Assembly (NCBI GenBank): GCA_009746045.1
Contig: RPFO01000645.1
Span: forward strand, 1,571,586-1,635,585
Direction of reading: 5' to 3'
Length of the DNA: 64,000 nt
DNA from: Mesostigma viride
Taxonomy: Eukaryota > Streptophyta > Mesostigmatophyceae > Mesostigmatales > Mesostigmataceae
Shown piece by piece: positions 44,101 to 56,100 of this stretch. Under the pieces are notes generated by a model that was not told the DNA's origin, ran no database searches, and saw only the letters and a list, made by a program, of their open reading frames with translations. Each line of letters begins with the position of its first letter. The stretch's first letter is position 1. The translations under genes were made by a program, and so were the position numbers.

Positions 44101-47100
44101 CAGGTAGTAATCATGTGGGGGCGCCCCAAGTATCTAGGATAAAACTTATCTAGGATAACGCCAGTCGGTGCAAGCGACACCGTGGGATCGGTGGGACGGA
44201 GTCCTTTTGGTCAAAGTGGGGGGAAAGTGCTGCTGATATCCCCCAAACCCTGCTTGATGTCCCAAAAAGCAAACAGGATTGTCCCAGCAACACGGGAACA
44301 TAGTACATCATACTAGTGAGAACCATGAACTAGGTAGCAATAGCAATAGCTTTGAAGGTATGTGTTGCCCGCACGGCGGCGCCAGGTAACCCGCTGCCGT
44401 CTGCGTGCGGCCATGCTATCTCCTCGCGCACACGCTTCATGTGAGCTGTGACATATCTTGTATGGTACACCATAGCGCTGGGATAGAAGCATGAGCCACT
44501 CACTAGGTTTCGCTAGAATTTTCTACATTGTATTATAACTGACACAGGCCACCCTGTGTGACGTTCACAGGGGGGAAACAACGTGGGGCAAAGGAATTGA
44601 TGCTTCAAGCTTTTAACCATAAATGTGTGTCTTACGCGCGCGCACACACGCACGCGCGCGCGCGCATGCACATGTGTGCGCGCCATGCGGGTGCACGTTG
44701 CCACCACCTGGCCTGTGATGCCCCCGCTGTACCTGGTCTCTTCCACCTGCATTCACTCACACTGGCAGCTGGACCTACCAGTTTCCGCCGCAGTCGCTAG
44801 AAACGGGACGGCCACGCCACCCACCGCCGGGCGAGGATCTGTGGGCGACAACGCAAGTTATTCTGGCACGCTGGCGACGGCTGCCTCCCAGCGCTCTAGG
44901 TAGGAGTGAAGGGGTAGGGACGGGGGGGCAAGTGGCATGCATGGGGGGATAAGTAGGTGATATGAATTGGGGGACAAGGAGGTGGGGGTGTTCAACGTAG
45001 GTTGGGGCGTTTACCCTATGTGGGGGTGTCTACCCTGGCCCTTTTAAGCACTGGTGGTCTGGGTGTGCTTGCTGCTGCCTCCCACACCATTGTGTGTCGA
45101 CTGGCTGTTTGATCATGAGGGGCATGCTGTAGTACGCATCCGAGCGTGCATATGCTTTGGTGCATGCAGGTGGTGGGAGTACTGCCTTAACACCTGGTTC
45201 ATGTTTCCATGGGTTTTGTGTGAACTGCTCACACCTCTGCCTTGGGAACATGTTCTGTCTGTTATACTTGCGTACAATGTATTATCTTGCATCGTTCATG
45301 GCGCACGTAACACCTAGTGGCAAGAATAATAGAGCAATAGGGAACAGAGTTCATGAAGGGCATATCATCCCTACTCCGGTTCTATCATCCCACTCTGACT
45401 GACAACAGCCATTGCCATGTTTTGGAATCCTGTTCTCTCACTGTGTGGCATGTGATTTCAAGCACAGTGTCTTGTTGAGTGAGTTTCTTGTTGAGTGAGA
45501 CAAGCACGATGTTGTGCTGGTCTCGTGCCTCGCGCACTTGATCTGGTCTCATGCCTCGCGTGCTTGATCTGGTCATACTATAGTGTTATAATGCTAAACT
45601 GCGATCGTCGCATGCCTCGCGTTCCTTTGCTGCGACCGCGGGATTGCTTTGGACACATGTCCAGGGATACATCAAAGGAGCTTCTGACAGCACAACTGGA
45701 AGATGCGCAGGTACACTTCCGCCACGTACCCATGTCATGATGTGGCATGCGGCGCCATGGCATGCCATGCTATGTGCACGCCATGCCATGCTATGCCACG
45801 TCGTTTGGAACCACCATGCATCAGCCAATCATCCCTTTTGTCATTACATCAAGTGGGGGCCCACCTGTCATTCAGCCCTTGCACCGTAACGTGTGGCGTG
45901 GTGATCTCGCCGGTTGACGTAGGCACGGTCTACGGTTGCCGTAGTTTGCGCCGGTTGGCGTCGGCACGTCTGTGTTCTAGTGTGACCATGGCCTTTGGGT
46001 AGTCGTAGCTTTGGTGTTACCATGGCCCGTGGGGGTAGCCTATCTGTGTCACACCTTGCCTGGCGAAGCTGGCCAGAATCGGTGGGATCTTTCAGGCCAG
46101 AATAGGTGGGATCTTTCAGGCCAGAATAGGTGGGATCTTTCAGGACAGAATAGGTGGGATCTTTCAGGCCAGAATAGGTGGGATCTTTCAGGCCAGAATA
46201 GGTGGGATCTTTCAGGCCAGAATAGGTGGGATCTTTCAGGCCAGAATAGGTGGGATCTTTCAGGCCAGAATAGGTGGGATCTTTCAGGCCAGAATAGGTG
46301 GGATCTTTCAGGCCAGAATAGGTGGGATCTTTCAGGCCAGAATAGGTGGGATCTTTCAGGCCAGAATAGGTGGGATCTTTCAGGCCAGAATAGGTGGGAT
46401 CTTTCAGGACAGAATAGGTGGGATCTTTCAGGCCAGAATAGGTGGGATCTTTCAGGCCAGAATAGGTGGGATCTTTCAGGCCAGAATAGGTGGGATCTTT
46501 CAGGCCAGAATAGGTGGGATCTTTCAGGCCAGAATAGGTGGGATCTTTCAGGCCAGAATAGGTGGGATCTTTCAGGCCAGAATCATAACTTCCTGGGCGG
46601 CCAGCCTTCGCCTGCACAGTCAGCTGCATGGGCCTCGCGCGTGCTTCCTTTGCTTTCCGAATCAACGAGTCCCCATGCAGAAGAGTACGAAACGCTTCCC
46701 CATGCAGAACGTTGCTGCTTGCCATCGAGTAGTTGCCATCATCGAGTAGTTGCCATCATGTGCACCGTCATGGCCAATCATGGGTGTGAATGATGGAAGG
46801 GAGGGAGGGAGAGGGAGGGAGGGAGGGAGGGAGGGAGGGAGGGAGGGAGGGAGGGAGGGAGGGAGGGAGGGAGGGAGGGAGGGAGGAGGGAGGGAGGGAG
46901 GGAGGGAGGGAGGGAGGGAGGGAGGGAGGGAGGGAGGGAGGGAGGGAGGGAGGGAGGGACGGAGGGACGGAGGGACGGAGGGACGGAGGGACGGAGGGAC
47001 GGAGGGACGGAGGGACGGAGGGACGGAGGGACGGAGGGACGGAGGGACGGAGGGACGGAGGGACGGAGGGACGGAGGGACGGAGGGACGGAGGGACGGAG

Positions 47101-50100
47101 GGAGGGAGGGAGGGAGGGAGGGAGGGACGGAGGGACGGAGGGAGGGAGGGAGGGAGGGAGGGAGGGACGGAGGGACGGAGGGACGGAGGGACGGAGGGAC
47201 GGAGGGACGGAGGGACGGAGGGACGGAGGGACGGAGGGACGGAGGGACGGAGGGACGGAGGGACGGAGGGACGGAGGGAGGGAGGAGGGAGGGAGGGACG
47301 GAGGGACGGAGGGAGGGAGGGAGGGAGGGAGGAAGGGACGGAGGGAGGGACGGAGGGACGGAGGGACGGAGGGACGGAGGGAGGGAGGGAGGGAGGGAGG
47401 GACGGAGGGACGGAGGGACGGAGGGAGGGAGGGAGGGAGGGAGGGAGGGAGGAGGGAGGGAGGGAGGGAGGAGGGAGGGAGGGAGGGAGGGAGGGAGGAG
47501 GGAGGGAGGGAGGGAGGGAGGGAGGAGGGAGGGAGGGAGGGAGGGAGGGAGGGAGGAGGGAGGGAGGGAGGGAGGGAGGGAGGGAGGGAGGGAGGGAGGG
47601 AGGGAGGGAGGGAGGGACGGAGGGACGGAGGGAGGGAGGGAGGGAGGGGAGGGAGGAGGGAGGGACGGAGGGAGGGAGGGAGGGAGGGACGGAGGGACGG
47701 AGGGACGGAGGGACGGAGGGAGGGAGGGACGGAGGGACGGAGGGACGGAGGGACGGAGGGACGGAGGGAGGGAGGGAGGGAGGGAGGGAGGGAGGGACGG
47801 AGGGAGGGAGGGAGGGAGGGACGGAGGGACGGAGGGACGGAGGGACGGAGGGAGGGAGGGACGGAGGGACGGAGGGACGGAGGGACGGAGGGACGGAGGG
47901 ACGGAGGGACGGAGGGACGGAGGGACGGAGGGACGGAGGGACGGAGGGACGGAGGGACGGAGGGACGGACGGGTCGCATGGCAATGGTACTGAGATTAAG
48001 ATGTGATGTTGCCTCAGTGACATTAACTTGTGAGGTTGTGATCCGCCGCACGGATGTGACTTTGCTTGGCATGACATCGCATTGTGACATACGGCAGAGG
48101 CTACTGCGCAAGTTTGCTGAGGCCAACGCGCTCCTGGCAAGCGACAACGAGCAGCTCAGGAACACCTGCCAGGTGGGTCCCATTGAACCACACCATCGCT
48201 GGGAGGTTGAGTCTGCAGCAAAGCGGAGGCTATGAAAGGACAGTGCCACTATTGTGTGCCAGATCAGTGGTGGCATTGATAGCCTTTGTTCAGTGTCGTG
48301 ACTTGGTGTTTGAAGCCTGGGGCCACCTGGTGGGGCCATGGCGGTGTGGCTCGCTGTTGGCAATGTGCTGCCGCTTGTGTGCGTTTCCTTTCCATGCGCT
48401 TGTGGGGTAGAGTATGGCTCGGGGAGATGTGCCTGACGATCGATCAACCCACAACGATGCCACGAGATCGTTAGGACGGCTCGCTGCTGGGTCAAGGAAA
48501 CACTCGAGATGAGGCAGGCAGTAAACGCACGCTACCCTGCAAACATAGCTGCCGTGGTGATACACACCGCACCCGCTACTGTACCACCGGCTGTCCAACT
48601 GAGTCTACACTGAGCCTGCTGCACTGTGTGCCTGCTGAAGCAATCGAAGCTTACAGGCACGCACGTGCCTGGGTAGAATGCGGGTCTTGGTGGCTGCATT
48701 GTTGGCAGGGTCTATCTCACGCACGAGCAGTCTAGCTCTGGTGAGTAGTGGGTTGAAGGCCGACTCTCCCAGATCCATCAAGACACTCCGACTTTCCCAC
48801 TGATACCAAGACAAGGCATTGATCATGCAGGCTCGCCTTCCGCCATAGGAATGATCGGATATGTCACAAAAACAATGCCACACATGTTCTGTAGTTGCAG
48901 ACGAGAAGTACTGTTGTTTCGTTTCCCCATTTCTTGATTTTTTTCCTTGTGATGCTTTGTTATTGGCCTGTCAATGCGACCACCGCAGGAGATGGAGTCC
49001 AACACGCAGACTCTCTTGGACGACAACGACAAGCTGCTACAGAAGCTGGGCAACCTGGTGGGTATGCCATGCGACGCGGTGCCACATGGCATGGTTCCGG
49101 CCAGTGGCGGTTCTCCCGCTCCCCTGCTATTCTCCCTTGTTGCACCTCTACTTTCTTTTTTCCTGTGTGTACTTGCTGTCCATGACGGTCATCGACCTTT
49201 GCATGGTAATTGTACTGTTGCACATGCATGGCCCTGCAAGTCTGTCCCATGGACTTGCTGCCTGTTGAGTGGGGGGCCAACCGCTCAGCACATGTCATAG
49301 GCGGCCCAGTAAATGGAGTCTTTTTCTTGTTGTTGTTGTGGAGTCTGTCTTTGTACGCGAACATTCCTGTTCCGTTCGCCCTCCCCTGGCAACACACCCA
49401 TGTTTGCTGACCATTGCAACTGGAAGGGCGCTTGATCGATAATGCTTGCTGCTTGTGACACTTGCAGCTGCCCTTATCGTCTTAGAGTTGAACGCTTACT
49501 TCTTGAAGACCTCTCCATCTCAGTTGTGTGAAGGGTTTGGGGGCATCGTAGCAACCACTTGCCAGGCATGAAGATAACGGGCACAGCGGTTTGCCCATTC
49601 CCTAGCGCTCGTTGGCCTGGCAGCTACCCACGCATGCACATGCCTACATGGCATGACATGGCCCCGCTTGGCGGACCCCTGTTGCACACCCTTGTCCACC
49701 AACGGTGCTGCCGGCGCGGGCACCCATGACTCAGCGTGTGCCGTCCCCAGCCTTACTTTGCCACGGCTCCATATCTTGGATGTGGAAGTTTTCAAGGCAA
49801 CAACCACTCGTGATTGCCTGGGTCATACGACTATGCCATAAATGGCTGGCCAGCATGGGCTGCCTTACCCATGTTGTGCTGGCAGCCATGTTGTGCTCGG
49901 ATCCCTCGCGCGCTCAAATCCCTCTCCTGCTCGGATCCCTCCACAGGAGACAGTGTTTGTGCGGGACAGCGACGGCAGCCGCACGCCGAGCAAATCCGGC
50001 AGCCGTCACGGCAGCGTGGGCGGCTCCCGCGGTGGCAGCCGCGAGAAGAAGCGCGTGCACGAGGTGGCGCTCATCAAGGTTTCGCAGCAGGGCAACCGGG

Positions 50101-53100
50101 AGGCCGTGTCGTCGCACTCCTCCCGGGGGGGTAGCTCAGGTAGGGCACCCGAGTACAGGATGCAGGCTTGTGTGGCCTTGTGGTGATGGGGGATGGGCTA
50201 GGCCTAATGAATGCATTGTGCATACGCATGTATGTTCCCGGTGGGATGATGGGATTGGCTGGCACAGGAGAAGGCTTTAGCTGTTTGTCGAGTCTAAGGC
50301 TGGGAGAGGCCTGGGATCGTAGGCCAGTAGCGCGAACTGGTCTACGATCTCTTTGAATCAACTGCCTGGTCACCGAGCCTCTCAAAGTAATGGGCACCCT
50401 CATGCAGGTAATTGGGGCCTTCCTTGACAGCTGTAACACCCAGTATGGGAACGAGATGCTTAGTTTCAGGTACTCAGACCTGATGTAATGAGCATGCTCT
50501 CGGCCTCGTTTGCAACCTCGTCAGTTAGCAACATCTTCCCCTCCGAAATGCAAAAGGGAATGGGGGTGGCTGCCAGTCTGAAGCGCTGGACGAACCTATC
50601 CTCTCGAAGGAAGCATATTTATGAGACGAAAGCAGATGGCCTAATGTGAGGGCACATCAGGCGTAGAGGCCATTCCCGCACCATTGCAGACAGCTCATTG
50701 ACAACAAAAGTCAGCACAATGTTGGCTGGCACGTCTGAGTACCTGAAACTAAGCATCTCGTTCCCATACTGGGTGTTACAGTTGTCAAGGAAGGCCCCAG
50801 TTACCTGCATGAGGGTGCCCATTACTTAGAGCGGCTAGAGGTAAACAAGTCGATCACCTTCCGGATCTGAGCACCTTATCGTCTATGAACCGTTTCATGC
50901 TAGGGAAGCTGGCATCGCTCGTATCGACTGTCAACAAGTATGGCAAAGACATCTTTTAGTTCAGGGTGTTTAACCTGGTCACAGGGGGGTATGACCTGTC
51001 CTTCGTGATTGCCGCACATGATGCGTATGACCCTTGAATTGCTTGAATTCGATCGAAAGTTGTCATTAAATATGTTCGCTTAGTAATGGAATCCTGTCAT
51101 GTCGCTAAGGATACTCGGTTTCATAACAAATTCTGTAAAGTCATTCTACAGAGATGGGGATGAGGGAGTCTACAGGCTTGTGCCGACTGTTGACAGGCAT
51201 GACACACAGTACTGGGGGCGATACAACACCATATCGGAGTGGGTGGGGGAACAAACCGACATGTAGGGGCCCATCTTGTGGAGGATGGCCACGTGCAAAG
51301 CTGGCACACGGAAGAAAGTGATCAAGCTCATCAGTGCCTCTTCCACCAGAATGTCCACCATCCGTCCTCGCGACCGCCACGTGGTCGCCTTCAAGAACGG
51401 CGTCTACAATGCCCATAATGCTGTCGGTGGAGGCACTGAAAGAGCTGACCAACAATGGGAACGTGCGGTTCAATCCCAAGCGCGTCCACATCATGGCCAT
51501 GGGCGGTTGTCACTGCGCGTCGTTCCATGTGAACCTTCAAGAGTCTTAGATTGAAGAGTACTTTTGCTCGCTTCACGTTGGGCGTGAGCCTGCTCAACCT
51601 GTACCAGCTGCTGAAGAACGTGTCCAGCGATGACGAGCTCGAGTTGCGACTGGATGCATCGAAACAAGAGGTGGTGGAGATCAACAACGTGGACAAGGTG
51701 AAGAACACCACATGGTCCTACTCCATGAAGCTGCTGGGCATCGACGAGAACACTCTCGAGATCCCTGAGGAGTATTCTGTCTGCATCACCATGGTCAGCT
51801 CCGAGTTTCAAAAGATCTGCCGCGAGATGTCTGTGGTGGCCGACGCGGTGAACATGAAGTGCGAGGCAGACACATCAGGATGTCTAGCTCAGGAGACATC
51901 GGTGGTACGAAGACATGCTCGCCGACTCGAGTGTGAAGAAACAGCGAAGACACTGACCGATCCGCCCGCGTTAAAGCCCTCGTCCACCACCAAGTGGGAT
52001 GAACGCGGCATGGCGCTGTCAAAGAAGTACCCGTGATGAGTGTACTTTTGAAAGAGACGCGAGTCGTTAGCTCACTAAGTTTGTTGTTTGTCTAGTCTAA
52101 GGCAGGAGAAGGCTTTATCTTGTCGAGTTGAAGGGAGGAGAAGGCTTTAGCTGTTTGTCGAGTTGAAGGCAAGAGAATGCCTGTTTGTCAAGTGTGAGGC
52201 AGGTGGTTTGAGCGGTCCAACAGGAAAAGGGGCTGCCTGGCCATGGCAAGGTGCGGACCTTCCAGAACCGCGTGGGTCGCATGGTGATTGGATTGGTTGG
52301 AATGGAATAGAATATTTGTCTTGCTCATGTCTCGTCACAGAGAGTCTGAGCTCATCAACAATGAAGGGGTGCGGCATGAAGCTACTGCATGGGTAGTGGG
52401 TGAAGAAGGGCTGCCCTGAGACGTGAGCCATGACGTGGTGACCAGCAGAAGTCACACGAAGGGCGGTCATCGCGGCAGGGAGAGGGGGAGGGAGCCACAA
52501 AACATGGGGTCTTTGAGGAAAACAGCATGGGAGTTGCCCACTTAGCCATGTACGACGTGGCTGGTAAACACGTGCACTCTAGTGGCATGCCTGGCGGGTC
52601 CTTGCGATTCTAGCATGCTAACCCCTACACGGGGTTGCGCTTGGAGTTGCCCTGTTCTTCAAAGTCTTGGCCCCACGTACTCCCCGCGCGCGTGCCACTT
52701 GTCGTCGCGTTCGACGCTGGGTCTTCCTTGAAGGCCTCTCGCGCCCCCTGTGTGACCCACACATATCTGGAGCTTGTGCTTTACCGTCTGTGATACAATA
52801 CATGTAGTAACCCTGTAATGGAAACCCTGTAGAAGGGACAGTGTCGGAAACACATTTTGCTTACCTCTCGGTGTTGCCGCCGTTAATGTCATCGTCTGCA
52901 TTTTCAGGGGGAGATTCGTTGCAGAGATCGAGGGGCGTGGCTCTACCCCCGCTGCCATCGCCCAAGGCATCATCCCAAACCCCACTGCAGTCGACTGGGG
53001 GTCCTCGGGTAGTGCCGCCATCCCCCCTGAGCGGGGGCCAGGGTCTACAGGTAGAGATATCCCCTGCCTCCCCCACAGGTAGCACGGGATCCAACGCGAC

Positions 53101-56100
53101 AGACGGTGACGCGAGGGCATGGCCGCGGCAACCCAACCAACCGATGACTAGCGCCCGCAACGAGGCCAGTGAGGTGGGTGGCATGATGCATTTCTCTCAA
53201 TGAGGTTCCTGTCGATGATGTATGAGGTTCTCATGGCCAACACTGTAGGTGACCTATCCCACCGCTTGGTACTCATGCCCTGGCTTTCACTCTTTGATGT
53301 GTCATTGCCTGGCCTGCTGTATTCGTGTAGCCTTGAGATTTACTTTGTGTGCACTCATCCGTGCACATGCCACTGCATAGTGCTCATGATGCATTGCAAC
53401 AAATACTTCGGTGGCTGCAACGGCGTTTACTCGCAAATTCCTTGGTGGTTTATGCCCAGTCGCCATGGTAATTTATGGCACCGCACACCCTTTGGTAGGG
53501 CAAGTACAGTCAATACCGCTTTAAGTTGCATGTTATAAAGGTAGCGTTACCGCGTTAAGTTGTGATGCAGATGTTTGGGCGGCGACCGCAACTTAAGCAT
53601 CGGTGCCATCGCAACTTAACGCGGTAATGACTCAATTTGTAGATGTCTGGCCATTTTTTGCCGCGCAGCAGGCCACTTTTTGTCGGACCTGCTATGTGGT
53701 TTAGGTGGCAAAATACGCAAGCTCCACTGGGGCACAGACTTGATCCCCGCCTCCTGGCAATTATGAGTGAAAAGCGCGAATGCGACCTTACAATTCCAAA
53801 TAGTTTGCAGCCTGCGGACTGCGGTACATATGAATTCAAGAGCATTCAGGGCGCCCGTAATTAATTATTGATTACTGAGACAACTTGCTGGAAATTGCCT
53901 CCATCATGCCGACACAATGACGGCAGATTTGTGGTATCAGTAAAACGCAGGCACAGACCGACAGCTGCACTGACGCACTGCCGTGCAGTGTGGCTGGCTG
54001 GCTGCACCCGGCCGGGCGAGCGGCGTGTATTGCAGCCCGCCTTGGTCACCAAAAATATCTGGTATGGAAAATGGACTTCGGGCAGCTTCGATGCTGCAGC
54101 TGGATCAGGCTTGACAAGAGCTGTCGAATGCCGAATAGAAGTCTGTGAGAGGAGGGGGTGGGATGCTAGCCTAATTCTACCGTTAAGGTGCGTTACCGCG
54201 TTAAGTTGCGACGCCAAATTTTAGGCGTCGATCGCAACTTACGCGGTAATGACTGTATGCCCTTCGTTCGCAAGGGTTTCACAGTTGCTGCCATTGGTTG
54301 CACTAATGCACTTTAATGGCTGTACGGATGCAACTGCTGGCCATAGATTGTGCGCTCCTCATATCGAGACGACAACATTCTGACAATGATGGCCACTGGA
54401 TGTTTTGTGTGTAGGATGTGGTGGCATGCTCTAGGCCATGCTTGTACAACAGTGCATTGTGTATGGAAACTACATCGGCGGCTATATCTGCCCACCAATC
54501 AAATGCATCCAAACCCCATGCTTCTACCCACCTATGCAGCACATGCACACACAATTAATCACATACGCATGCATGCACGCACGCAAGAACCATCTATTGG
54601 AAGGGGACAGGACATACCTTTCTTTTTTGGAAGTGCACTTTTCTGGAACCATACCTATGCATGTGATAAAAATCCAATGATGTTTGGGGACCATAGATTT
54701 GATTTTAAATAAAGTCCAACCACTTTGGGGGGGGTACTAGCCCCCACCATGTACCGGGAACGCGCTAAAAATAGAAAATGACGCTATTTTAGTCCCATTT
54801 TCTCTAGGACCGTGGGCACATAGTTCTTGACCAAAACACAATTTCCATATAGTTCCCCCACTTTAGAGAATTTTTACCTAATTGGGACCAAGAAATAAGC
54901 AAGGATGCAAATGTTATTAATTTTCCGGCAAAACGCATCGTTAACAAAAAAAAATGATTAACTCTTTGAAAAATGCCATGTTACATATTTTCAAATACTA
55001 GAGAGGGGGGGGGCATGCAGCCCCAAAATTTGAGGTCATTCTGACAACCACAGGTCCACAGCTCAAGTTATTAACGTTCATAGGTTGTCACCTGTGACGA
55101 AGCTAAGGGAGGTTTTAGCTAGTATTTAACCACACTAATACCTCTTTATCCATCTAAGCCACATGAAAACTGGCCAAACCACAAACGACCATCCTCTACA
55201 CATTTGGCACCTCCTATGTTCAAGGTTTGACGCCATTCTGACAAGAACTGCCCACGTTTCAACCATTCCAAGAGAGCCACCCATGAAGACGCTACAAGGC
55301 GTTTTTAGTGACCATTTAGCCACACTAGCACCTCCTTCATCAAACACATCTGCAAGCTGACCAAAGCACATATAATTAGCTCCTGCACGCTGATGGCAAC
55401 GCATGCTCAATGTGGGGGGTAATTGCGACAAGAAGTGCTAAAGTTGATGGGTTCCCTCTAGGACCACCTGACAACGCGCTAAGAACCACTCAGTAAGATA
55501 GTAAACACAAAGCCACTTCATACGCCATCCAACATGCACCAAAACCATGCTGAGTATGTTTACAAAGTACATTGGGGTGGCCACGCACCTCATACACCTT
55601 CACCGTCCCTCGAGCATGGCCAGCCTTGTAAATATGTGCAAAGCCTTGACGATGGTAGCCCTAACATGCCTAACCAGCATTTTCTATGTTTCTCCCAGGT
55701 TAGAGTGTAAGGTTGATGCCAACCAAGCTAATCAACACAACAACACCTCTTAAACTGCCCTAGCTGGCATGGATGACAAACAGGGACTATGGAGGACAAG
55801 GGACCAAGTAGGATCATGGTATATATAGCTTGCATTCAGTCATTCATGTCAACCATGGTTGTCTCAGCACAGTGTAGTCTTGTCACATCAGCATAACAAA
55901 AGAAAGCGCAAACAACAAATGGTGGCAGCTATCTATATGCAGTGACACAAATGCAATATCTCCAATATTATCATCACTATAACACTCCCATCCCTGCATG
56001 ATGCAATGAAAAGAAACAATTGGCGGCCCTTTAGCGCATGAGCGCTGTGATGCCACTGCGAAGAGAGGGTGCGGCATTCTCACACAACAAGAAGCGTTCA

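Noticed and set aside
46662-48495. ORFs of 418-575 codons over the GGGA/GGAC array
   Set aside because: Generated by the tetranucleotide repeat on both strands; no start context or domain.
51551-52036. Working PCNA gene
   Set aside because: An upstream in-frame stop, two frame changes and loss of the C-terminal domain make it a relic.
55547-55753. Conserved 62-68 codon frame in both arms of the 2.15-kb repeat
   Set aside because: Similarity extends equally outside the frame, so it reflects repeat identity rather than coding constraint.
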